From positions 1 to 21,388 of the forward strand of contig JAYWHK010000242.1 of the NCBI GenBank assembly GCA_043777755.1: DNA of 21,388 bases, given 5' to 3'. The notes under the pieces were generated by a model. That model was given only the letters and a program-made list of their open reading frames with translations, was not told the DNA's origin and searched no databases. Both the position numbers and the translations under genes were made by a program. This stretch comes from CANHEE01 sp043777755 (GTDB lineage: Bacteria > Bacteroidota > Bacteroidia > Chitinophagales > Saprospiraceae). Shown here in pieces: positions 8,546-15,959 of the stretch (its first letter is position 1; each line of letters starts with the position of its first letter).

Positions 8546-8577
8546 CAAAAATAATAATAAAAATTTTAATATACAAA
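8546..8577 (-). promoter_or_regulatory. Bacteroidetes-type promoter of the tracrRNA
   Basis: On the minus strand, TTTG (8577-8574) is followed after 20 nt by TATTTTTG (8553-8546). This matches the Bacteroidetes primary-sigma consensus TTTG, 19-21 nt, TAnnTTTG. A start 4-6 nt downstream falls at about 8541, exactly where the anti-repeat begins. Confidence 0.78.
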
Positions 8578-8653
8578 TTTTTTATCATATTTTTACAACT
8601 TGATTTATAATTCATTAAAAAAACACTAAGAAACTCTTTTAATCTTATCAATT

Positions 8654-11600
8654 ATGAAATATTTAGGTCTTGATTTAGGAACAAACTCTATTGGTTGGGC
8701 TTTACGTGATGAATCGCTTGGAGATGACCAAAATCAAATTATCAAACATGGTGTACGCATCTTTTCAAAAGGTGTTGGAGAAGATAAAAGTGGCGAGTTT
8801 TCATTAGCTGCCACTCGAACAAGTTTTCGTAGTGTACGGAAACGCTTTTATCGTAGAAAATTGCGTAAAATTGCGACACTTCGTGCCTTGATTGATTTTG
8901 GAATGTGTCCGCTGAAACATAGCGAACTCGACAATTGGGCGAACTACAGTAGCGATAAAGATTTTGAATACCCGCAAGGAATCGCTTTCAATGAATGGTT
9001 GATGATGAATCCTTACGAGTGCCGATTGAAAGCTACACAAGGCAAAGTGTCGCCTTATTTTTTAGGACGTGCGCTGTATCATATTTGTCAGCGTCGTGGT
9101 TTCAAAAGTGGTAAAAAAGACAGTGCAGAAGGTGCTTTACCAAAAGACCTTGATTTTCTACTAAATTTTCAAAATAAAAACCCTAATAAGCTATTAATCA
9201 ATGATTTAGTTGAAAAAATAAGTAATGGCGAACGAGCAAGATTGCGCCCAAATCCAAAACTAAAAGCTGAAGAAATAGAAGCAAAAAGTAAAGAAGAAGT
9301 AAAATCTTCGAGGCTTTTGTATTTGGCTGAATTTGAAGCAATTGTAGCGAAACAAGGCTTAGATGAAGTTCAAAAAGACAAACTTTACAAGGCTATTTTC
9401 TTTCAGCGTCCTTTAAAATCTCAAAAACATACGGTCGGAAAATGTACGCTCGAAAAAAGTAAAACTCGGGCTTTGTTGAGTAGTCCGACGTATGAGCTTT
9501 TTAGATTATATCAGCAAATCAATAACATTAAAGTAAAATCAAATTATGACCCTGCGCCTCGTCCTTTGAGTGACGTAGAATGGTTGAAAGTGAAGCATCT
9601 TTTTTTTAGAAAAAGCGTAGATTTGTTTGATTTTGAGGATATTGTAAAATTTCTGAACAAAGAAAGCAAAAAAACGTGCGTTGTTTATAGCTCTAATTAT
9701 GATGGTAAAAAAGTAATGGCAGCAGGTTGCCCAACGATTGCTCGACTGATGGAATATTGTGGCGAAGATTGGCAAAATTTTAGCCGAGTTTGTGAGTACG
9801 AATACAAAGATACGACTAAAAAAATCAATATTTCTGCTTATGACATTTGGCACGTTTGGGAAACTATGGAGGACGAAAATCGCCAAACTTGGGCGATGAA
9901 TCGTTTGGGATTGAATGAAAAAGACGCTGAAAAATTTAGTAGAGTACGACTCAAAGATGGTTACGCTTCACTGAGTGAAAAGGCGACTCGAAAAATTCTT
10001 CCTTTTTTGGAAAAAGGCTTTGTTTATTCGCTGTCTGTATTTTTGGCAAACATAGAAACCATCATAGGAAAAGACATTTGGAACAATCATAAAATTTTGA
10101 TTATCAACGAATTGTCTATATTATTAGAAAATGACAAAGACGATAATACGATTGTTGAGGCTGTAAATGCGATGATTACTTATTTTAGAGCAGAACTAAG
10201 AAGCGGTGGCAAAGAATATGTTTTTGACCAAACCGATAATGATGAATTATTAGAAAAATTGCAGTCGAATTTTGGTGAAGCGACTTGGAAAAAAATAGCA
10301 GCAACAAAACAAAAAGCTATTTTTGACAAAGCAAATCATTTGTACCAAACTCAAGTGATTACCAAAAGAGTACCTGAATTTTTGAAAAAACAAAGGTTGG
10401 AACAAAAAATCAAAAATTGGCTCACAGATAATTTTGATACAAGCGAAGAAAAATTACAAAAACTCTATCATCCTTCGGCAGTAGAAACGTATCAGAAAGC
10501 AGAAGATCTTTTGGGTAGTCCGATGGTCAGTGCTGTGCGTAATCCTATGGCAATGAAGGCTTTACATGAGTTGCGTCACCTCATCAATGACTTGATTATT
10601 CAAGGAGATATTGATGATGATACGCACATTGTTATTGAGTTGGCGAGAGATTTGAATGATGCAAACAAGCGAAAAGCAATTCAATATCATCAGAATGATA
10701 AGTTCAATCAGCGAAAGAAAGACACCTTAGAAATCAAGGAAAAATACGAGGAACATTTTAAAATCAAAGATTATAATCCAACTGATGATGATTTGCTACG
10801 ATTCCGACTTTGGAAAGAGCAAAAAGAAAAATGTATTTATACGGATAAATCAATTGGCTTTGCTGACCTTTTCAATGGCGAACTTTGGGATTTGGAACAT
10901 ACGCTGCCTCGTAGCCGTTCTTACGATGATTCACAAGCCAACTTGACACTTTGTTGTGCAGATTTTAATAGAAAAATCAAGCAAAATAGAACACCTTTTG
11001 AACTTTTTGAGTTAGGTTTGTCTGATAAAGAGGTGATTTTACATTGCTTAAAACATTGGAATGATGAAATAGATAAACTAAAATGGATTGTCAATAAAAA
11101 CAAAAAAGGCAACGGAAGTGAAGACAAAGCAACAAAAGATGCCAGGATTCAGCGAAAACACAAAGCGCAACTCGAACTCGGTTACATTGGCGAAAAATAC
11201 CGCCGCTTCACGATGGAAGAAATAAAAGCGGGGTTCAAAAATAGTCAATTGGTGGACACTGGCATTATTACGAAGTATGCTACTTTGTTTTTAAAATCTT
11301 ATTTTAAGCGAGTGAGTACCGTGAAAGGTACAGCAACGGCTGCTTTCCGAAAACTTTGGGGCTTACAAGATAATGATGAAACGAAATCTCGTGACAACCA
11401 CAATCATCACTTGCAAGATGCTATTGTGATAAGCTGCATGACTTATCAACGCTACAATACTTTGGCGGAATACTATCAAGCAGACGAGAAAAAAATAAAG
11501 CCTTCTTTCTCAAAACCTTGGAAAAATTTTAATCAAGACATCGCACAAATACTTGATAATGTGTTGATTGCGCATAGTTTTAGTGACAATACATTGAAGC

Positions 11601-12517
11601 AAACCAAGAAAAAACAGTACGATGAAAAAGGAAAAGAACTCAAAGGTCAATTTATAGAAGGCAAAGGCATCAGAGGTTCGCTGCACAAAGATACACTGTA
11701 TGGAAAAATCATTGCGCCAAGCGATAATAAAATGCACTTCGTAAAAAGGGTAAATGTGATTGACCTAAAAGATGCAGATATTGAAAAAATAGTTGATGAA
11801 AAAATAAAAGCACTTTTTCAAACTATAGGACTCAAAAAAGCGCAAAGTGAAGGCATCGCTTTACCGCCTAAAATAGCAGGTGGCGTAAGTACTCCGATAC
11901 ATAAAGTACGTATTTTTCAAGATAAAATGTCCCCGATGCCGATTAAAAAACAATCGCATCGCAAGGAAAACAGCGAACACAAGCATTTTGTATATGCGGC
12001 TAATGATGAAAATTACGCTTTGGCAATTTATAAAGGAGAAAAAGAAAGAGATTTTGAATTGGTCAATTTATTGAAACTATCGAAAAGCAAAGCTACGATT
12101 CATTCTCTTTTTCCAAATATAAAAGTCAAAACGGACAAAAAAGGAAATAGCCTTGAATTGCCTTTATATGCAATATTACAAAGAGGAAAATCTGTATTAT
12201 TACTTGAAAATGATAAAGATACTGTCAATTGGGAAGATATAAAAGAGTTGAGCGAAAGGCTTTTTGTTCTGAAAGGACTTTCTATTATGAACTTGAAAGT
12301 AGGAAATACAACATACGTTTACTCTGTTATTGCTATGATACGGCATAAAGAAGCAAGAACAAGTACTAACTTAACATTAGAAGGAGGTGAATATAAATTA
12401 CATGAGAAAAAATCTTCCTATAGAAAATTATATCACTCGCAATTTTATGGTTTAGTAGAAGGAACAGATTTTACAATTAGCCCTTCGGGCAAAATAACAC
12501 CTATTGTAAAAGAATAA
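8654..12517 (+). CDS. cas9: CRISPR-associated endonuclease Cas9, type II-C
   Basis: RNA-guided DNA endonuclease of 1287 aa. RuvC-I is at the N-terminus (LGLDLGTNSIGWAL, catalytic D7). An arginine-rich bridge helix spans about 55-78 (RTSFRSVRKRFYRRKL). RuvC-II is IVIELARDLN (E662). The HNH domain is near 725-785 (DLEHTLPRS with H749; N772 in DFNRK), and RuvC-III is HNHHLQDA (H919, D922). The remaining ~280 residues should hold the PAM-interacting region. All nuclease residues are present, so it should cleave. The acidic residue before the HNH histidine is E748, where SpCas9 has Asp. cas1 and cas2 follow, with no csn2 or cas4, which makes this II-C. The length is intermediate: longer than the ~1050-aa compact II-C enzymes, shorter than many ~1400-aa Bacteroidetes forms. 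The ATG at 8654 lies directly before RuvC-I. No consensus promoter is visible upstream on the + strand. Confidence 0.98.
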   Translation: MKYLGLDLGTNSIGWALRDESLGDDQNQIIKHGVRIFSKGVGEDKSGEFSLAATRTSFRSVRKRFYRRKLRKIATLRALIDFGMCPLKHSELDNWANYSSDKDFEYPQGIAFNEWLMMNPYECRLKATQGKVSPYFLGRALYHICQRRGFKSGKKDSAEGALPKDLDFLLNFQNKNPNKLLINDLVEKISNGERARLRPNPKLKAEEIEAKSKEEVKSSRLLYLAEFEAIVAKQGLDEVQKDKLYKAIFFQRPLKSQKHTVGKCTLEKSKTRALLSSPTYELFRLYQQINNIKVKSNYDPAPRPLSDVEWLKVKHLFFRKSVDLFDFEDIVKFLNKESKKTCVVYSSNYDGKKVMAAGCPTIARLMEYCGEDWQNFSRVCEYEYKDTTKKINISAYDIWHVWETMEDENRQTWAMNRLGLNEKDAEKFSRVRLKDGYASLSEKATRKILPFLEKGFVYSLSVFLANIETIIGKDIWNNHKILIINELSILLENDKDDNTIVEAVNAMITYFRAELRSGGKEYVFDQTDNDELLEKLQSNFGEATWKKIAATKQKAIFDKANHLYQTQVITKRVPEFLKKQRLEQKIKNWLTDNFDTSEEKLQKLYHPSAVETYQKAEDLLGSPMVSAVRNPMAMKALHELRHLINDLIIQGDIDDDTHIVIELARDLNDANKRKAIQYHQNDKFNQRKKDTLEIKEKYEEHFKIKDYNPTDDDLLRFRLWKEQKEKCIYTDKSIGFADLFNGELWDLEHTLPRSRSYDDSQANLTLCCADFNRKIKQNRTPFELFELGLSDKEVILHCLKHWNDEIDKLKWIVNKNKKGNGSEDKATKDARIQRKHKAQLELGYIGEKYRRFTMEEIKAGFKNSQLVDTGIITKYATLFLKSYFKRVSTVKGTATAAFRKLWGLQDNDETKSRDNHNHHLQDAIVISCMTYQRYNTLAEYYQADEKKIKPSFSKPWKNFNQDIAQILDNVLIAHSFSDNTLKQTKKKQYDEKGKELKGQFIEGKGIRGSLHKDTLYGKIIAPSDNKMHFVKRVNVIDLKDADIEKIVDEKIKALFQTIGLKKAQSEGIALPPKIAGGVSTPIHKVRIFQDKMSPMPIKKQSHRKENSEHKHFVYAANDENYALAIYKGEKERDFELVNLLKLSKSKATIHSLFPNIKVKTDKKGNSLELPLYAILQRGKSVLLLENDKDTVNWEDIKELSERLFVLKGLSIMNLKVGNTTYVYSVIAMIRHKEARTSTNLTLEGGEYKLHEKKSSYRKLYHSQFYGLVEGTDFTISPSGKITPIVKE

Positions 12518-12533
12518 AACAAGGGTAAAAAAT

Positions 12534-12567
12534 AAAAGTGCTGAAATTAAATTTCGGCACTTTTTTT
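12534..12567 (+). terminator. Intrinsic terminator between cas9 and cas1
   Basis: Arms AAAAGTGCTGAAAT (12534-12547) and ATTTCGGCACTTTT (12551-12564) pair across a TAA loop with one G-U pair, followed by more T to 12567. It lies 16 bp after the cas9 stop and implies that cas9 transcription mostly ends here, leaving cas1 to its own promoter. Confidence 0.85.
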
Positions 12568-12635
12568 GTTGTAAATATTTTATATTAAAAAAATAAATAT
12601 TTATAAAACATTGTAAATCAAAATTTAATATCCTC

Positions 12636-13547
12636 ATGCTCAAAAAAACCCTTTATTTTGCGAATCCGTACTACCTCAGTACCCGCAACGAACAACTCCT
12701 TATCCGTCAGAAAGAATGTGAAGTACAAACAGAGCGCAGCGTTCCTATCGAAGACATTGGCTTTTTGCTGTTGGATCATCCGCAAGTAACTATTTCGCAA
12801 GTCGCTACGCAAAAACTCATTCACCACAACGTTGCGGTCATTTATTGTGACGAAAAACACTTACCTTCTGCGATGTTGCTTCCTTTTGATGGCAATGACC
12901 GACAAAATGAACGCTTCCGACTACAACTCGAAACAACCGAACCGCTACGAAAACAGCTTTGGCAACAAACCATAAAAGCTAAAATTGAAAATCAAGCCAT
13001 CGTATTAGAACAAATCAAAGGTTCGTCAGGCAAACTTCGTACTATGGTCAAAGAAACCATAAGTGGTGACAGCACAAACCGTGAAGCTGTAGCCGCACGT
13101 TACTATTGGTCGCAACTTTTCAAAGACTATGTACCTGATTTTCAACGAGATAGGTATGGCGATTATCCCAACAATTTGCTCAATTATGGCTACGCTATCC
13201 TTCGGGCAGCGACCGCAAGGGCTATTGTAGGCGTTGGTTTACATTGTACACTGGGCATCAATCACCACAATCGAAACAATGCTTATTGCCTTGCCGACGA
13301 CCTCATGGAACCTTATCGCCCTTTTGTAGATAGGCAAGTAGCTGAAATCGTAGCACTCGAACATCCTAATTTTTCTACTGAATTGAGCCAAGCTCACAAA
13401 CAAAGATTGTTAGGATTATTGGCAAACGATACTGATTTTGGAGAAATGCGCAGCCCTTTGATGATTGCTTTGCAGCGTAGCGCAACAAGTTTGCTGAAAT
13501 GCTACGAAGGAGAAATCCGAAAAATGTCTTATCCGATTATCGTATAA
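12636..13547 (+). CDS. cas1: CRISPR-associated endonuclease Cas1, type II
   Basis: Integrase subunit of the spacer acquisition complex, 303 aa, a usual length for type II Cas1. The N-terminal beta domain begins KTLYFANPYYLS. The catalytic helical domain carries the three expected metal ligands: E150 (in NREAVAARYYW), H210 (in LGINHHNRNN) and D222 (in DDLMEPYRP). With Cas2 it captures and inserts protospacers; in type II systems Cas9 and tracrRNA also help choose the PAM. It follows the terminator after cas9 by about 70 bp of very AT-rich DNA, where I could not find a clear TAnnTTTG box. The gap to cas2 is 315 bp and carries two palindromic elements, so the usual tight cas1-cas2 coupling is broken. 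Confidence 0.97.
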   Translation: MLKKTLYFANPYYLSTRNEQLLIRQKECEVQTERSVPIEDIGFLLLDHPQVTISQVATQKLIHHNVAVIYCDEKHLPSAMLLPFDGNDRQNERFRLQLETTEPLRKQLWQQTIKAKIENQAIVLEQIKGSSGKLRTMVKETISGDSTNREAVAARYYWSQLFKDYVPDFQRDRYGDYPNNLLNYGYAILRAATARAIVGVGLHCTLGINHHNRNNAYCLADDLMEPYRPFVDRQVAEIVALEHPNFSTELSQAHKQRLLGLLANDTDFGEMRSPLMIALQRSATSLLKCYEGEIRKMSYPIIV

Positions 13548-13552
13548 TCTTA

Positions 13553-13606
13553 AGGTAGCACGTGCTTTAGCACGTGAATCTTCACGTGCTAAAGCACGTG
13601 CTACCT
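13553..13606. repeat. REPIN-like perfect palindrome after cas1
   Basis: Two 26-bp perfect arms (13553-13578 and 13581-13606) are separated by TC. Each arm is itself a small hairpin (CACGTGC TTTA GCACGTG) with GTAG at its outer side. This head-plus-palindrome doublet in inverted orientation is the form of REPINs, mobilised in other bacteria by RAYT transposases. It lies 5 bp after the cas1 stop and could also serve as a transcription terminator. Confidence 0.65.
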
Positions 13607-13639
13607 GCGTAACTTAATTACATAAATCAGCACTCTACA

Positions 13640-13845
13640 TCGCCTCTCTTTGGGGCAATGTCATTAAGCTAAGAAATTTGACTTTAAATGCTTTGCTCAA
13701 CAGCCTAAATTTACTTTCTGATGCCCTCACCCTATTCCGAAGGAATAGGGTGAGGGCATCAGAAAACGCTGTTCTAATCTTTTGCGAAGCAACACATTTC
13801 AAAACCCTTAGCTTAATGACATCGCCCTTTGGAGAGGTCGGGAGA
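13640..13845. mobile_element. MITE-like ~200-bp imperfect palindrome between cas1 and cas2
   Basis: The centre has 24-bp perfect arms (13715-13738 and 13742-13765) around GAA, with ATGCCCTCACCC...GGGTGAGGGCAT as its core. A second perfect pair of 16 bp (ATGTCATTAAGCTAAG, 13658-13673; complement 13807-13822) lies outside it. Beyond that the ends match again as CCTCTC...GGGC against GCCC...GAGAGG. The stretches between arms are partly complementary (TTGCT...AACAGC against GCTGTT...AGCAA). No real ORF is contained. It looks like a decayed non-autonomous insertion. Its right end is within 20 bp of the cas2 start. Confidence 0.6.
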
Positions 13846-13862
13846 GATCAATTTTTTTCACA

Positions 13863-14207
13863 ATGGAACAAAAACTCCGATTCAACGCTTATCGCATCAT
13901 GTGGATATTTGTCATGTTTGATTTGCCTACTGGCACAGAAAAAGAGCGCAAAGACGCTTCTTCATTTCGCAAACGCCTTTTGAAAGATGGTTTCGAAATG
14001 CACCAATTCTCTATTTACATCCGTTGCTGCCCGAGCATGGAATATGCCGAAACGCACATCCGAAGGGTCAGGGAAATTGTACCGCCAAAAGGTTTGGTCA
14101 GTATCGCTACGATTACGGACAAACAATTTAGCCAAATCCGAAATTTTAGAGGCAAAATTGAAGTAGCCAATCCACAGCAAGAAGTACTTCAATTAGAGAT
14201 GTTTTAA
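13863..14207 (+). CDS. cas2: CRISPR-associated protein Cas2, type II
   Basis: Small ferredoxin-fold partner of Cas1, 114 aa. It begins with a first beta strand of the type II form (WIFVMFDLPTGTEKER, acidic residue D20), then KRLLKDGFEMHQFSIYIRCC and the ITDKQF strand near the C-terminus; the last residues (QEVLQLEMF) resemble Cas2 tails. Cas2 dimers bridge two Cas1 dimers during spacer integration. The ATG at 13863 gives the right N-terminus; an overlapping 101-aa frame starting at 13678 does not resemble a protein family. A convergent terminator follows at 14232-14270, then the array. Because the upstream gap holds two palindromes, cas2 may have its own promoter, but I could not identify one. 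Confidence 0.95.
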   Translation: MEQKLRFNAYRIMWIFVMFDLPTGTEKERKDASSFRKRLLKDGFEMHQFSIYIRCCPSMEYAETHIRRVREIVPPKGLVSIATITDKQFSQIRNFRGKIEVANPQQEVLQLEMF

Positions 14208-14231
14208 CGCTAAACAATGACATTACAAATG

Positions 14232-14270
14232 AAAAAATGCCGCTTTTCGATAGAAAATGCGGCATTTTTA
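14232..14270. terminator. Bidirectional terminator between cas2 and the array
   Basis: Arms AAAATGCCGC (14234-14243) and GCGGCATTTT (14259-14268) have A and T tracts on both sides. It would stop cas2 transcripts on the + strand and array transcripts running out on the minus strand. That fits the convergent arrangement. Confidence 0.85.
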
Positions 14271-14345
14271 CTCATTTTTTCAATCCTAATTTACCACATA
14301 AGTCGTTGATAATCAACGCCAAACGAGGCTAAAACATAGGTTAAT

Positions 14346-15499
14346 AATGTCTTTTATCCAATTTTGTAATCAATTCACAACGACCAACGTACACAAGTTC
14401 TCCGTTTTCAAAATGTCTTTTATCCAATTTTGTAATCAATTCACAACTTACAAATGGCAATACTTGTACAACAAGTGAATGTCTTTTATCCAATTTTGTA
14501 ATCAATTCACAACCTTGAACAGTTGTTACTGTCATTAATTTAAATGTCTTTTATCCAATTTTGTAATCAATTCACAACCTTTTACAGTTGTTACTGTCAT
14601 TAATTTATAATGTCTTTTATCCAATTTTGTAATCAATTCACAACTTACGGCTGGTGCTGGTGCTACTGTAAAATAATGTCTTTTATCCAATTTTGTAATC
14701 AATTCACAACTCACATACTTTGTTGAACTCATACCCGAACAATGTCTTTTATCCAATTTTGTAATCAATTCACAACTAGAAAATCATAGAGGTCTATTTT
14801 TAGTTAATGTCTTTTATCCAATTTTGTAATCAATTCACAACTATAGTGCAAAGATAGTCCTATAATTTAGAATGTCTTTTATCCAATTTTGTAATCAATT
14901 CACAACTTTTTAACAGTTATATTTTTACTAATTACAAATGTCTTTTATCCAATTTTGTAATCAATTCACAACAGCGACTTGCAGAATATATCTTAACTTA
15001 TTAATGTCTTTTATCCAATTTTGTAATCAATTCACAACCAAAGGTTGCGTATTTCGATAAACCTGAAGAATGTCTTTTATCCAATTTTGTAATCAATTCA
15101 CAACCCTACAATGCCTGTTGCGGCAACAGCTGCTAATGTCTTTTATCCAATTTTGTAATCAATTCACAACCAGAAGGCGCTTTAAATAGAATAACCAAAA
15201 ATGTCTTTTATCCAATTTTGTAATCAATTCACAACCTTCGGGTGCTTAAATTTTTTTTTAAATTAAATGTCTTTTATCCAATTTTGTAATCAATTCACAA
15301 CTATGCTCTTCTTGGGCTACATTGTAGTACTAATGTCTTTTATCCAATTTTGTAATCAATTCACAACTTAGCCGAATCGTAGGCTGTAGTCAAACCAAAT
15401 GTCTTTTATCCAATTTTGTAATCAATTCACAACGGCAAAGTACCGCCACTTTCAAAATTCAAAAATGTCTTTTATCCAATTTTGTAATCAATTCACAAC
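14346..15499 (-). CRISPR. Type II-C CRISPR array, 18 repeats and 17 spacers
   Basis: Eighteen copies of a 36-bp repeat appear identical by eye (first + strand copy 14346-14381, last 15464-15499). The crRNA-sense repeat starts GTTGTGAATTGATTAC and ends GGATAAAAGACATT. The 17 spacers are 29 or 30 bp, the usual size for type II. Polarity is set by the tracrRNA anti-repeat and by a promoter at 15504-15535, so transcription runs on the minus strand towards cas2. The newest spacers are then expected near 15499. No repeat is degenerate, so the trailer end cannot be recognised that way. Spacers at 14514-14542 and 14579-14608 are near copies of each other. I saw no spacer matching elsewhere in the window. 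Confidence 0.98.
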
Positions 15500-15503
15500 T
15501 TTG

Positions 15504-15535
15504 CAAAGATAGGAGATTTTGATGAACAAAACAAG
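15504..15535 (-). promoter_or_regulatory. Leader promoter of the CRISPR array
   Basis: On the minus strand, CTTG (15535-15532) is followed after 20 nt by TATCTTTG (15511-15504), a full TAnnTTTG box. TTTTG at 15531-15527 gives an alternative with 15-nt spacing. The start would fall at about 15499, the first base of the leader-end repeat. The spacing equals that of the tracrRNA promoter, so both RNAs may be made by the same sigma factor at similar times. Confidence 0.75.
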
Positions 15536-15539
15536 ATTT

Positions 15540-15959
15540 TTATAATATTACACGTCGGAAAGTGGTTTTGGAAGCTGAAGGATTAATTTATGTACACTTA
15601 ATTAACGTAAGAAATTCGTGAAATTCGACTTTGAAACTTTGTTTCAAAGTATTAGTGGAATTAAAAATTGGCTTTGCCGAACTTCGTTTCGTGTAATCTG
15701 TGTAAATTAGCTAAAATTGGCTTTGCCGAATTTTATTTCGTGGTTAAAAATTTTACGCATAGATTATTCGTTCAACTTCTGGTTTTGGGATTTTGAATTT
15801 ATGTAAAATATTGAGTAACAAGCATTTGTAATATCTTTAATATCTTTAATATCTAATAACCAATATCCAATAAGAAAGTAGTCGTAAAATAAAAATCATT
15901 ATTTTTTCTTCAAAAAATAAAAAATTCTTACCTTCGCTCTCAAATTTAACGAACATACG
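15540..15959. other. Non-coding, repeat-rich spacer beyond the array leader
   Basis: About 420 bp without a credible gene. It contains a perfect 10-bp hairpin (ACTTTGAAAC 15628-15637 and its complement 15641-15650) and a direct repeat of about 30 bp (15664-15693 and 15713-15742, sharing AAAATTGGCTTTGCCGAA and TTTCGTG, 49 bp apart). AATATCTTT repeats in tandem near 15832-15855. TACCTTCG at 15929-15936 resembles a TAnnTTTG box and could start the 15960 gene about 20 nt upstream of its ATG. The rest looks like decayed intergenic repeats. Confidence 0.5.

Noticed and set aside
8578..8653. Consensus promoter for cas9
   Set aside because: No TTTG or TAnnTTTG occurs on the + strand in this AT-rich leader; a promoter must exist but cannot be placed.
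13678..13983. 101-aa + strand frame ahead of cas2
   Set aside because: It runs through the palindromic element and overlaps cas2 in another frame, with no family resemblance; cas2 itself starts at 13863.
14304..14318. CGTTGA TAA TCAACG palindrome at the trailer end of the array
   Set aside because: Only 6-bp arms and no T run; the nearby bidirectional terminator at 14232-14270 is a far better stop signal.
14341..14768. Minus-strand open frames encoding repeated CELITKLDKRH-like peptides
   Set aside because: They are produced by the CRISPR repeats happening to be open in one frame; the repeating unit is exactly repeat plus spacer.
14346..15499. Promoter inside each CRISPR repeat, as in some II-C systems
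   Set aside because: The repeat holds GGATAAAAGAC but no TAnnTTTG box, while a full match lies in the leader outside the array.
14346..15499. Self-targeting spacer against this window
   Set aside because: Comparing the spacers by eye with the rest of the window on both strands gave no match beyond the 11-base promoter-box similarity of one spacer.
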